Assembly (NCBI GenBank): GCA_943788135.1 | Contig: CALSPC010000003.1 | Span: 620,001 to 684,000, forward strand | DNA: 64,000 nt | Origin: an uncultured Paracoccaceae bacterium | GTDB lineage: Bacteria > Bacteroidota > Bacteroidia > Flavobacteriales > Flavobacteriaceae | Direction of reading: 5' to 3' | Shown here: piece by piece, positions 1 to 9,332 of the stretch | Numbering within the stretch: position 1 is the first letter of the stretch | How the letters are laid out: every line of letters begins with the position of its first letter | Made by a program: the position numbers and the translations under genes | The notes under the pieces: generated by a model | The model's database searches: none | Told to the model about the DNA's origin: nothing | Seen by the model: only the letters and a program-made list of their open reading frames with translations

Positions 1-301
1 ATTGTGAATCTTCAGTAAGTTTCTTATTAATTATTTGATTGAGAGTGTAAAGCTGCTCTTCATTAAATTCAACGAAATTCTTCATTGATTTAATTCCATT
101 TTTTATGTGCAGTCTTTGTCCGTGTTTTAAGTCAGGGTCATTGAGATATTCTTCTTCGGTTTCAAATCTCACATATCCATTCAAATCAGCTAACACTCAA
201 GGAAATCTTTTGAGATGGTGATACCAATTTCCTTGATGGAAGAAATAAGTATGCTCTGAATTAAATTCAAAAGATTCATTAAGTTTTCTTCCTATAATCA
301 T
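1..301 (-). pseudogene. Disrupted ORF running off the window edge
   Basis: I do not recognise this family. Read on the minus strand from ATG at 301, it codes MIIGRKLNESFEFN and so on for 34 residues, then meets TGA at 197-199. It continues in the same frame, with good codon structure, to the window edge (VLADLNGYVRFETEEEYL). The uninterrupted frame after the stop suggests one nonsense change in a once longer gene. The GYVRFETEEEYL stretch recalls accessory genes next to HNH nucleases, but that is a guess. It lies beside an integrase remnant, so this is probably mobile-element debris. Confidence 0.5.
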
Positions 302-342
302 TTTCGGGTTTGTTTTTCAAATGACACCTAACTGGTTATATG

Positions 343-400
343 GAGAACAAACCTCCTGTTTATCCGTCTCCATTTCCGGATAACAGGAACTTTTGTTCTC
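343..400. repeat. Long imperfect inverted repeat (attC-like)
   Basis: The arms at 343-366 and 377-400 pair almost fully (GAGAACAAA with TTTGTTCTC, TCCTGTT with AACAGGA, ATCCG with CGGAT). A few bases are unpaired on one side and the loop is 10 nt. There is no T-run, so it is unlikely to be a terminator. Extrahelical bases in a long imperfect hairpin are a feature of integron attC sites. An ACCTAAC motif at 325-331 also fits the attC core consensus, but the opposite core is not clear. Confidence 0.4.
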
Positions 401-443
401 GTTTATCATTTTCTAAAGTCTACATTCTTTTTTTAAGTTGCGC

Positions 444-647
444 TCATTCAGCGCAAACGTAAAGTGTATTAAAAACACGATGTAAATCAAAAGCTCTCTT
501 TTTCACATACCATGAACACAAGGATTGACTCCAATGACTGTTATCAATTGATTTTACACAACTAATAAGTTCCTTGTCAAAGGGAAATTGAATCATAACA
601 ATAGATTCATTTCTCAAAATTTGCGGTCTTAATTGTATTGTCTTCAT
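444..647 (-). pseudogene. Tyrosine recombinase, N-terminal remnant
   Basis: This 67-residue ORF begins MKTIQLRPQILRNESIVMIQ and contains SHWSQSLCSWYVKK. That pattern resembles the first ~65 residues of the ~370-residue site-specific integrases common in Flavobacteriia. No core-binding or catalytic domain follows, since the frame stops at a TTGCGCT/AGCGCAA hairpin. It is therefore read as an N-terminal remnant of an integrase, although a free-standing small gene cannot be excluded. It sits upstream of dnaE on the opposite strand. Confidence 0.55.
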
Positions 648-1068
648 TCCATTGTAACAAATTAAAAATCCCTTATTTTCCCAAACACTCCACAGCTTCG
701 CTGATCAAAGTCCCATAAATTCATTTTGAGAATTTGTTCCTGTCTGCTGCAAAAACAACCGTAGTTGTCTTGTGTTTTAGAAAAATTGGTGTGTTTTGAA
801 GATTTCGACCTGGGGGCTAAAATCATTTAAATGTAATAAAGAATTTTTCAACCTCCAAAAAAGTATTGAATTTTAACATAAATAATTGACTATGTTTAGT
901 TTATGACTTAAGGCGTTAAACAAAATTGTAATTTATTACAATATTAAATCAAACCTTCATAAACAATTTCTGTACTGAATTTGTTTATAATTAATAGCAC
1001 ACAGGGGTGTTCAAACCCCTAAATAGTTTTATATTTAGGCTTCTATTGATTGCTTATAACATACACCT
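648..1068. other. Gene-free stretch upstream of dnaE
   Basis: No convincing gene is seen. The stretch contains at 797-817 a 21-nt segment that recurs, inverted and with 18 of 21 identities, at 62023-62043 in the cassette-like insertion. The 150 bases before dnaE are very AT-rich. I see no clean TAnnTTTG box there. Confidence 0.4.
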
Positions 1069-4000
1069 ATGTACTTAATTTTTGATACCGAAACAACCGG
1101 TTTGCCAAAGCGTTGGAATGCACCCATTACCGATGTGGATAACTGGCCTCGCTGTATTCAGATTGCATGGCAGTTGCACGACGAACTCGGAAACTGTCTC
1201 GAGCATCAAGATTATTTAATCCGCCCCGACGGCTTTAATATCCCCTATGATGCCGAAAAAATTCATGGCATCTCCACAGAACTAGCATCCGAACAAGGCT
1301 TACCACTTTTAGAAGTCTTGGAATTATTCAATACCGCTCTTTCAAAAACTACCTTTGTAGTCGGTCAGAATTTAGGTTTTGATTTGAATATTATGGGCTG
1401 TGAATTTCACCGCCTGCAAGTTGCATCGCCTTTAGCTGAGCTCCCTGTTTTAGATACCTGTACCGAAAAAACGGCGACCTTATGCCAGATTCCTGGTGGT
1501 CGAGGTGGAAAATTTAAATTGCCTACACTAACAGAACTCCATCAATTTTTATTTCATAAACCCTTTGGTGAGGCGCATAATGCTACCGCCGATGTTGAAG
1601 CCACTACCCGTTGTTTTTTAGAATTAATTCGACGTAAAGAATTCACCATTGCTCAACTTCAAGCCACCAATGATTTTTATGAGCGTTTTCAATCTGAAAA
1701 CCCCAATGAAATTACGCCTATTGGTCTAAAGCATGTCAACCTCAAACAAGAATCGGCAAAAATTGCGGCACGTATTCAAAATGAAAAAGAAGCGGTAACG
1801 CCTCAGCATCATACAACGGAAGTACCGGACATTCTTAACGATGTCAATGTAGTCCATCTGCATAACCACTCCCAGTTTTCGGTTTTGCAATCTACTATAA
1901 GTGTCAAAAATTTAGTTGCCGCAGCGGCCGATAATAAAATGCCTGCCGTAGCAATTACCGATCATGGAAACATGATGGGTGCCTTTCATTTTGTTAAAGA
2001 AATAGGCAATTATAACAGAAGCATTCGTCAAAAAAATAAAGAGGCTGAAGCGGCCAACGAACCCGCAGATGCACAAGAAATTAAAGGGATTGTAGGCTGT
2101 GAATTTTTCGTTTGTGAAGACCATACCAATAAGTCTCAAAAAGACAACGGTTACCAAGTAGTCTTTTTAGCTAAATCCAAAAAAGGCTACCATAATTTAG
2201 TCAAAATGTCGTCCAAGGCCTATACCGATGGGTTCTATTATTTGCCAAGAATTGACCGCAGTATTGTTGAAACATTTAAAGACGATTTAATAGTCCTAAC
2301 GGGGAATTTATATGGCGAAGTGCCGTCCAAAATATTAAATGTTGGCGAGCGCCAAGCTGAAGATGCGCTGTTGTGGTGGAAAGCTAAATTTGGTGCCGAT
2401 TTGTATGTGGAGCTTATGCGTCACAACCAAGAAGATGAAGACCGCGTTAATCCAGTATTGATCAGTCTTGCCAACAAACATGCGGTCAAAGTTGTTGCCA
2501 CAAACAATACGTATTACATCAATAAGGAAGATGCCAATGCACATGACATTTTGTTGTGTGTCAAAGATGGTGAAAAACAAGCCACGCCAATCGGACGTGG
2601 ACGTGGATACCGTTATGGGTTGCCAAATCAAGAGTATTATTTCAAGTCCTCTGACGAAATGAAATCACTTTTTAAAGATCTTCCGGAAGCGCTTGTGAAC
2701 ATCCAAGAGGTAGTCGATAAAATCGAACCTTTCGAATTGGCACGTGATGTTTTACTGCCAAAGTTTGATATTCCAGAAGAATTTATACATCCAGCCGATG
2801 AAACAGACGGTACTAATTTTGGAGAAAATGCTTACTTAAGACATTTGACCTATCAAGGCGCCGAAAAACGGTATGGAGTACTCACAGACGCCATAAAAGA
2901 ACGTCTGGATTTTGAACTAAAAACTATTGAAAATACAGGATATCCAGGGTATTTTCTAATTGTAGAAGATTTTATTCGAGTTGCACGTTCCATGGAGGTT
3001 TCGGTAGGACCTGGTCGTGGATCAGCCGCCGGTTCTGTGGTTGCCTATTGCCTTTGGATTACCAATATTGACCCCATTAAATACGATTTACTTTTTGAGC
3101 GGTTTTTAAATCCCGATCGTGTGAGTATGCCTGATATCGATATTGATTTTGATGATGAAGGGCGTGGACGTGTAATGGACTATGTCATCCAAAAATACGG
3201 ATCCAGTCAAGTAGCTCAAATTATTACTTATGGAACCATGGCGGCCAAATCCTCTATTCGAGATACGGCCAGAGTTTTAGACTTGCCTCTTGGCGATGCC
3301 GATCGCATTGCAAAGCTGATCCCAAACATGGCCAAGCTGAACAAAATTTTTAATACGCCAGAAAAGGAGCTGAAAGCAAAGTTTAGATCGGAAGATATGG
3401 AGCTGATTAATCAGTTGCTTAATTTGTCGGAAGGCGAGGACTTAGAAGCCGAAACCATCAATCAAGCACAAGTACTCGAAGGGTCACTTAGAAATACAGG
3501 AATTCATGCTTGTGGGGTTATTATTACGCCTGGAGATATTACCAATTATGTGCCTATTGCTACCGCTAAAGATTCGGAGCTGTATGTGACCCAGTTTGAT
3601 AACTCTGTAGTGGAAGATGCAGGACTTCTAAAAATGGATTTTTTAGGACTCAAAACATTAACCCTTATAAAAGATACCGTTAAAATTGTAAAAGCTAAAC
3701 ATGATATCAGCTTGGATCCTGATAATTTCCCATTGGATGATGAGTTGACTTATGAGCTGTTCCAACGCGGGGAGACGGTCGGTGTGTTTCAGTATGAATC
3801 ACCTGGAATGCAGAAGCATATGCGCGATCTAAAACCAACGGTTTTTGCGGATTTAATTGCCATGAATGCCTTGTATCGTCCGGGACCAATTGAATATATT
3901 CCTAGTTTTATTCGTCGAAAACAAGGCGATGAAGAAATTAGTTATGACCTTCCAGAAATGGAAGAATACTTAAAGGAAACATACGGAATTACGGTCTATC

Positions 4001-5454
4001 AAGAGCAAGTAATGCTCTTGTCACAAAAACTAGCTGACTTTACCAAAGGTGAAGCCGATGTGTTGCGTAAGGCCATGGGTAAAAAGCAAATTGCGGTACT
4101 CGATAAAATGAAACCAAAGTTTATAAATCAAGCGGCTGCCAAAGGAATGGCAGCGGATAAGCTTGAAAAAATTTGGACGGATTGGGAAAAATTTGCGAGT
4201 TATGCTTTTAATAAATCCCACTCCACCTGTTATGCGTGGATTGCTTATCAAACCGCCTATTTAAAAGCCCATTACCCAGCCGAATATATGGCTGCGGTAT
4301 TGTCTAATAATATGAATGATATCAAGCAAGTAACGTTCTTTATGGAAGAATGTAAACGTATGAAATTAAACGTATTAGGACCAGATGTGAATGAGAGTTA
4401 TTATAAGTTTTCCGTCAATAAAGACAATGCGGTTCGTTTTGGGATGGGGGCGATTAAAGGCGTTGGTCATGGTGCCGTGAAAACCATCGTAGAACACCGT
4501 AAAAATGAAGGGCCATACACATCTATTTTTGATTTAGCCAAACGTATCGATTTGAGAGCGGCCAATAAAAAAGCGTTCGAAAACTTAGCCAATGCAGGCG
4601 GATTTGATTGTTTTCCAAATACCCATCGTGCACAGTATTTTCAAGATGATGGTGATGGGATCACGTTTTTAGAAAAAACCATAAAATATGCCAACCGTTA
4701 CCAAGAAAACAAAAACTCGGCACAAGTCAGTCTATTTGGAGAATCGAGTGACGTACAGATAGAAGAGCCCGAAATTCCTCCTTGTGAAACTTGGGGAACC
4801 ATGGAAAAACTAGCACGTGAAAAAGAAGTAGTTGGAATTTATATTTCAGGACATCCGTTGGATGATTTTAAACTTGAAATGCAAAATTTTTGTAATGGGG
4901 ATATTTCTGTATTTCATGATATGCCAAGCTTTATAAACAAAGAAATTTCTTTTGGTGGCGTGGTCACGGATGTTCAGCACCGAGTGAGTAAACAAGGCAA
5001 AGGCTGGGGAACGTTTACGATCGAAGATTATATGAACAGCCATGAATTTCGGATTTTTGGTGAAGAGTATTTGAAGTTTAAACACTTTTTGATGCCTAAT
5101 AATTTTGTGTTTGTACGCGCTTTGATTAGGGAAGGATGGACCAATCGAGATACAGGAGCTAAAGGCGATCCGCGCTTACAATTCAATAGTTTTCAGTTGT
5201 TGCATGACGTTATGGAGTCGTATGCTAAAAAACTAGCGATCCAGTTAAACATCAAAGAAATTTCAGAAGAAAAAGTGCAAAACATAAAAGCGCTTTTGCA
5301 AATGCATTCAGGGAAACACAACCTAAAATTTGTCATCTATGACGATGAGGAAGAGCTAAAACTAGAGATGGGGAGTCGCTCGCAAAAAATTAAAATTTCT
5401 CAAGAATTGTTAGAAGAATTGAAAGCCCAAGAGGTGTATTACAAGTTAAATTAA
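1069..5454 (+). CDS. dnaE: DNA polymerase III subunit alpha with fused exonuclease
   Basis: Replicative DNA polymerase catalytic subunit, 1461 residues, longer than the ~1160 of enterobacterial DnaE. The extra length is an N-terminal DnaQ-like DEDDh exonuclease domain (about residues 1-200; FDTETTGL with D6 and E8, later HNATADVEAT near residue 170). A PHP domain starts near residue 263 (HLHNHSQFSV). The polymerase core has GPGRGSAAGS near 645 and the palm motif PDIDIDF near 688, with both catalytic aspartates. Helix-hairpin-helix and OB-fold regions follow (GGVVTDVQHR near 1300). The fused proofreading layout is common in Flavobacteriia. The gene stands alone, and the ATG gives the intact exonuclease motif I. 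Confidence 0.95.
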   Translation: MYLIFDTETTGLPKRWNAPITDVDNWPRCIQIAWQLHDELGNCLEHQDYLIRPDGFNIPYDAEKIHGISTELASEQGLPLLEVLELFNTALSKTTFVVGQNLGFDLNIMGCEFHRLQVASPLAELPVLDTCTEKTATLCQIPGGRGGKFKLPTLTELHQFLFHKPFGEAHNATADVEATTRCFLELIRRKEFTIAQLQATNDFYERFQSENPNEITPIGLKHVNLKQESAKIAARIQNEKEAVTPQHHTTEVPDILNDVNVVHLHNHSQFSVLQSTISVKNLVAAAADNKMPAVAITDHGNMMGAFHFVKEIGNYNRSIRQKNKEAEAANEPADAQEIKGIVGCEFFVCEDHTNKSQKDNGYQVVFLAKSKKGYHNLVKMSSKAYTDGFYYLPRIDRSIVETFKDDLIVLTGNLYGEVPSKILNVGERQAEDALLWWKAKFGADLYVELMRHNQEDEDRVNPVLISLANKHAVKVVATNNTYYINKEDANAHDILLCVKDGEKQATPIGRGRGYRYGLPNQEYYFKSSDEMKSLFKDLPEALVNIQEVVDKIEPFELARDVLLPKFDIPEEFIHPADETDGTNFGENAYLRHLTYQGAEKRYGVLTDAIKERLDFELKTIENTGYPGYFLIVEDFIRVARSMEVSVGPGRGSAAGSVVAYCLWITNIDPIKYDLLFERFLNPDRVSMPDIDIDFDDEGRGRVMDYVIQKYGSSQVAQIITYGTMAAKSSIRDTARVLDLPLGDADRIAKLIPNMAKLNKIFNTPEKELKAKFRSEDMELINQLLNLSEGEDLEAETINQAQVLEGSLRNTGIHACGVIITPGDITNYVPIATAKDSELYVTQFDNSVVEDAGLLKMDFLGLKTLTLIKDTVKIVKAKHDISLDPDNFPLDDELTYELFQRGETVGVFQYESPGMQKHMRDLKPTVFADLIAMNALYRPGPIEYIPSFIRRKQGDEEISYDLPEMEEYLKETYGITVYQEQVMLLSQKLADFTKGEADVLRKAMGKKQIAVLDKMKPKFINQAAAKGMAADKLEKIWTDWEKFASYAFNKSHSTCYAWIAYQTAYLKAHYPAEYMAAVLSNNMNDIKQVTFFMEECKRMKLNVLGPDVNESYYKFSVNKDNAVRFGMGAIKGVGHGAVKTIVEHRKNEGPYTSIFDLAKRIDLRAANKKAFENLANAGGFDCFPNTHRAQYFQDDGDGITFLEKTIKYANRYQENKNSAQVSLFGESSDVQIEEPEIPPCETWGTMEKLAREKEVVGIYISGHPLDDFKLEMQNFCNGDISVFHDMPSFINKEISFGGVVTDVQHRVSKQGKGWGTFTIEDYMNSHEFRIFGEEYLKFKHFLMPNNFVFVRALIREGWTNRDTGAKGDPRLQFNSFQLLHDVMESYAKKLAIQLNIKEISEEKVQNIKALLQMHSGKHNLKFVIYDDEEELKLEMGSRSQKIKISQELLEELKAQEVYYKLN

Positions 5455-5567
5455 AAGCGTATAACAATCAACAATTTAGTTATAGGTAAAACTAATCGTT
5501 AAGAAATTAGATTCAAAGTTTTTTAATTAATTTTGTCATATGTTAGAAACAAACAATTAGAATTTTT

Positions 5568-5837
5568 ATGATAAAAGGTTTGTTGATACTTTTTACAGTC
5601 TTTGCAGTGATCGCGCTACTAAATTTTTCATCACTTAAATTGATGAAATTAGAAGCGGTTAAGAAAGCAAAAGTTAGAAAAGTATTCTTTTATTTTTATG
5701 GTTTGTTTTTAATTTTAAGTGGTGTAGTTAATAGTGTTGAAAAATTAGAACTTAATACTATTTTCGTAGTAGAAATCCTTATTGGTCTAGTTTTTATTAT
5801 TACAAATTATCTAGGCAAACTGGAAGCTCCTAATTAA
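5568..5837 (+). CDS. Small membrane protein of unknown function
   Basis: This 89-residue protein has three hydrophobic stretches (about residues 3-22, 40-58 and 66-83) separated by a short basic loop (KAKVRKV). It is therefore probably an inner-membrane protein with three passes. I recognise no family. It lies between dnaE and trxA in the same orientation, 72 nt before trxA, so co-transcription is possible. Codon use looks native. Confidence 0.65.
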   Translation: MIKGLLILFTVFAVIALLNFSSLKLMKLEAVKKAKVRKVFFYFYGLFLILSGVVNSVEKLELNTIFVVEILIGLVFIITNYLGKLEAPN

Positions 5838-5908
5838 TGATAAGCGCTTAAGTACATTACAAAGATTATGAATACATTAAATAAATATAAACAGTTAAAA
5901 TAAAAAAT

Positions 5909-6226
5909 ATGGCATTAGAAATCACAGACGCAAATTTTGAAGAAACAGTCCTAAAAAGTACAAAACCTGTATTGGTTGATTTTTGGGCAGCATGGTGCGG
6001 TCCTTGTAGAATGGTAGGGCCTATCATCGAAGAAGTTAGTGCAGAATACGCTGACAAAGCCGTAGTCGGAAAGGTTGATGTAGATGCAAATCAAGAATTT
6101 GCAGCGAAATATGGTGTTAGAAACATCCCAACAGTCTTGGTATTTCAAAACGGTGAAGTGGTAGGGCGTCAAGTAGGCGTATCTCCAAAAAATGTATACA
6201 CAGAAGCGATTGACGCCTTGTTGTAA
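5909..6226 (+). CDS. trxA: Thioredoxin
   Basis: Cytoplasmic disulfide reductase of 105 residues, the usual thioredoxin length. The active site WCGPCRM is at about residues 28-34 within VDFWAAWCGPC, and the cis-proline loop RNIPTVLVF follows near residue 71. It reduces target protein disulfides and is itself reduced by thioredoxin reductase, which is not in this window. There is no signal peptide. A strong intrinsic terminator follows directly. Confidence 0.96.
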   Translation: MALEITDANFEETVLKSTKPVLVDFWAAWCGPCRMVGPIIEEVSAEYADKAVVGKVDVDANQEFAAKYGVRNIPTVLVFQNGEVVGRQVGVSPKNVYTEAIDALL

Positions 6227-6250
6227 ATACACTACTTTAAAAAGAAGTTT

Positions 6251-6282
6251 AAAAAGGTTTGTCTTATTGACAAACCTTTTTT
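6251..6282 (+). terminator. Intrinsic terminator after trxA
   Basis: A stem AAAAAGGTTTGTC pairs with GACAAACCTTTTTT across a 5-nt loop and ends in a T-run, 24 nt after the trxA stop codon. It separates trxA from the DUF58 gene that starts at 6294. Confidence 0.9.
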
Positions 6283-6293
6283 AGTTTAGAGCT

Positions 6294-7223
6294 ATGGATA
6301 TTCAAAAGGAATTACAGCAAGCGTCGGGGTTTTTGAACTTTGATTTATTAGCTAAATCCATTGTAGAAGGTTTTATATCTGGGCTGCATAAAAGCCCCTT
6401 TCACGGGTTTTCGGCAGAGTTTGCTGAGCATAAAATTTATAATAATGGCGAAAGTACACGTCATATCGATTGGAAGTTGTTTGCCAAAACAGATAAGCTT
6501 TATACCAAACGTTATGACGAAGAAACCAATCTGCGATGTCATTTGATTGTAGATAATAGCAGTTCTATGCACTATCCAAAACTTAAAAACCACTCTATTA
6601 ATAGCCTAAACAAAGTTGGGTTTTCTACGTTGGCTGCAGCAGCGATGATGCAGCTTCTAAAAAAACAACGCGATGCGGTTGGGTTGAGTATCTACTCAGA
6701 AACGCTCGACTACTATGCCCCAGAAAAAGGAAGTGAGCGCCACCACCAAATGCTAATGGACAATTTAAACACGACCTTAAACAGTGCTCAAAAAGCGGTA
6801 GGTACCAAAACCTATGAGGTATTACATCAAATTGCTGAAAAGCTCCACCGCCGTTCATTGATTTTCTTGTTTACAGACATGCTACAGCCCGATCAAGAAG
6901 CAGAACAATTGTTTGAAGCACTACGCCATCTGAATCATAACAAACACGAATTGGTGCTTTTTCATGTCTATGACAAAGCCACGGAATATAATTTTAAATT
7001 TGACAACACCCCAAGACGCTTTGTGGATGTAGAAACAGGGGGAGCAGTGGATTTGTATCCAGAGTCACTGCAAGCCAATTACGAGACGGCTACAGCACGC
7101 TATTTCAAGGACTTGCGTATGAAGTGTGGGCAGTATAAAATTAATTATGTTGGGGTAGATATTCAAGACGGTTTTGATAAAATCCTGACGACCTATATGG
7201 TCGAGCGTCAGAAATTTAGATAA
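6294..7223 (+). CDS. DUF58 family protein
   Basis: Protein of 309 residues, typical for DUF58. It has the family opening (KSIVEGFISGLHKSPFHGFS), the RHIDWKLFAKTDKLYTKRY block and a von Willebrand A-like core (LIVDNSSSMHY, and later LIFLFTDML). No signal peptide or membrane segment is seen, so it is probably cytoplasmic. In many Bacteroidota, DUF58 genes sit with moxR-type ATPases and batA-batD genes. None of those are here, so the partner is unknown. It starts directly after the trxA terminator and is followed by tRNA-Asp. Confidence 0.88.
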   Translation: MDIQKELQQASGFLNFDLLAKSIVEGFISGLHKSPFHGFSAEFAEHKIYNNGESTRHIDWKLFAKTDKLYTKRYDEETNLRCHLIVDNSSSMHYPKLKNHSINSLNKVGFSTLAAAAMMQLLKKQRDAVGLSIYSETLDYYAPEKGSERHHQMLMDNLNTTLNSAQKAVGTKTYEVLHQIAEKLHRRSLIFLFTDMLQPDQEAEQLFEALRHLNHNKHELVLFHVYDKATEYNFKFDNTPRRFVDVETGGAVDLYPESLQANYETATARYFKDLRMKCGQYKINYVGVDIQDGFDKILTTYMVERQKFR

Positions 7224-7305
7224 TTTTGATTTTAGTAGAAAATAAAGTCAAAAATAGTTGTAAAATGAAAAATGCAGTGTATATTTGCAACCGCAATAAC
7301 GCAAC

Positions 7306-7379
7306 GGTTTGGTAGTTCAGTTGGTTAGAATACCTGCCTGTCACGCAGGGGGTCGCGGGTTCGAGTCCCGTCCAGACCG
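7306..7379 (+). tRNA. tRNA-Asp (GTC)
   Basis: A 74-nt cloverleaf. The acceptor stem GGTTTGG pairs with CCAGACC with one G-T wobble. The D-arm is GTTCAGTTGGTTAGAAT, the anticodon GTC is at 7340-7342 in a CTGTCAC loop, and the T-arm is GCGGGTTCGAGTCCCG. The discriminator base is G at 7379. The 3' CCA is not encoded. Confidence 0.97.
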
Positions 7380-7469
7380 CTAAGTATTTTTTTTAAATAC
7401 AAATAGTAATTAAGACGTTGTGTTGTGATAATCATATGATTATCCGTGGTTTGTGACAAAACCAGTGAG

Positions 7470-7499
7470 AAGCTTTCCTGAAAATGGAGGGCTTTTTTT
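7470..7499 (+). terminator. Intrinsic terminator downstream of tRNA-Asp
   Basis: The stem AAGCTTTCC pairs with GGAGGGCTT using two G-T pairs, across a 7-nt loop, and is followed by a T-run. It lies about 90 nt past the tRNA and 130 nt before the DUF1800 gene. Confidence 0.65.
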
Positions 7500-7627
7500 A
7501 TGTCTAATCCCCAAAGTTTAGCTCCTCTTAAGATGTGATTCTAGGTCACAACGTTAAGAATTATACCTCTTAATGGTTTTTATTGTATATTGTATAAATT
7601 TTAAAGAAAAAGTTTCAACAATAACAG

Positions 7628-9319
7628 ATGTCATCATTACAAGCTTCAACATCAATTTTAGGGGTTAGAAAAGCGAAACACTTGCTTAGACGTAGTTGTT
7701 TCCAATATTCCAAAGCTGTATTAGAACAGTTCGCGTTGCTAACTCCAGAACAAGCACTGGCGCAACTTACTGTAGAACCTACTGTTTTTTGGGAAGATCC
7801 TTATGATATGAAAGTCAATGTTCAGACTGGAGTATCTGATGATTTTTGGATTCATACACCAAATACAGTGCCCTCAGATTTTCCTTATGGCCAGTTTCGA
7901 AAACGAGGCATACTTTCTGGATGGTGGTGGTACAACGCTTATAAACAGAATAACCTTAAGCACAAACTTATCTTTTTTTTACACACAACTTTTACAGTAT
8001 CAAAGGATAATGGCGTCGGTAAGTCCTCCTATTTTTATGACTATTTAAAGTTATTAGACTTTTATGCTTTTGGAAACATTAAAACACTCGCCAAAAAAAT
8101 TTCCTACGATAATGGAATGCTAAATTATTTGGATAATACAACAAATAATAAAAACAATCCTAATGAGAACTATGCACGCGAATTTCTTGAGCTTTTTACA
8201 ATTCTTAAGGGCCCTCAAATTGGAGAAGGAAACTATACGAATTACACCGAGACCGATATTCAAACCACGGCTAAAGTTTTTTCCGGAATAAAAATGAAAC
8301 CCAATAGAGACGTGATTGATCCTGATACGTGAATCCCGATGGGTTATGCAAAAGTTACTCAACACAATACGGATTCCAAAACATTTAGTAGTGCATTTAA
8401 TACTCAAACAATTCCTGGGCAGTCTAGTGAAGCAGGCATCAAACAAGAATTAGACGATTATGTAGAAATGGTATTTGCGCAAGAAGAAACAGCAAAGGCT
8501 TATGTGAGGAAAATTTATAGATATTTCGTGAAAAGTGAATGGGATCAGGAAGTCGAAAATGATATCATTACGCCACTTTCAGCGCAGTTGATAGCATCAG
8601 ATTATAACGTATTAGACGTCCTTAAGACGCTTTTACAATCGAAACATTTCTATGATGAAGATGATTTAGACAGCTCAAATGAAATTATTGGAAGTATAGT
8701 CAAAAATCCAATTCAATTGTTAAGTGAAACCTTGAGTCTATTGCAAATTGAGTTACCAAACCCTGCTGCAAGCAGTGCAAATCCACCGACATCTTGGACA
8801 ACAGATCAAGATAATTTCTATAAATTTTATTTTAATTTTTGCTACTTCGGTTACTTTGCTGGGGCTGGAATGAATCCATTTTCGCCTGAAACAGTTGCTG
8901 GCTATCCTAGCGATTATCAAACGCCAGATTTTGATCGGAGTTGGTTTTCTTCCAATACCGTTATTTCACGCTATAAACTTATTGAATGTTTTATCTCTGG
9001 AAAAAATAAAATCAATAACCCAAACTTCAACATTCGGGTGTTGTTTAACAGTGTTGATTATGTTCATAACTCTGGCCATTTTTCCTTAGCGAGTGATGCC
9101 CAAACTTTAGTCACCGAAATTTCAGAATTGCTTTATTGCGAAGCAATAGATCAAAGTAGAATTGACTATTTTATGACGGTTCTTAATGAAATGGATCCCT
9201 TTTATTGGAACTCAGCTTGGAACAGCTATCTTCAGTCAGGGGTTGATGTACAGGTCAAAATTCGACTTGATGCTTTATTTACTAAAATGATTAATGCCCC
9301 AGAATTTCAATTGATGTAA
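7628..9319 (+). pseudogene. DUF1800 family protein, interrupted by in-frame TGA
   Basis: Two ORFs, 7628-8332 and 8339-9319, lie in the same reading frame and are separated only by TGA at 8330-8332. Together they give a DUF1800 protein of ~560 residues: N-terminal HLLRRSCFQYSK, then NENYAREFLELFTI, DPDT (stop) IPMGYAK, and a C-terminal helical region. A GGA to TGA change would explain the break. DUF1800 proteins are usually encoded next to DUF1501 proteins, as here (14 nt upstream of 9333), and are thought to be exported. Their function is unknown. Whether this is a true nonsense mutation or a sequence error cannot be told from the window. Confidence 0.8.
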
Positions 9320-9332
9320 GACACTAAGACCA

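Noticed and set aside
8330-8332. TGA read as selenocysteine or a recoded sense codon
   Set aside because: No selenocysteine insertion signal or sel genes are seen, and TGA ends many intact genes here. Nonsense or sequence error is simpler.
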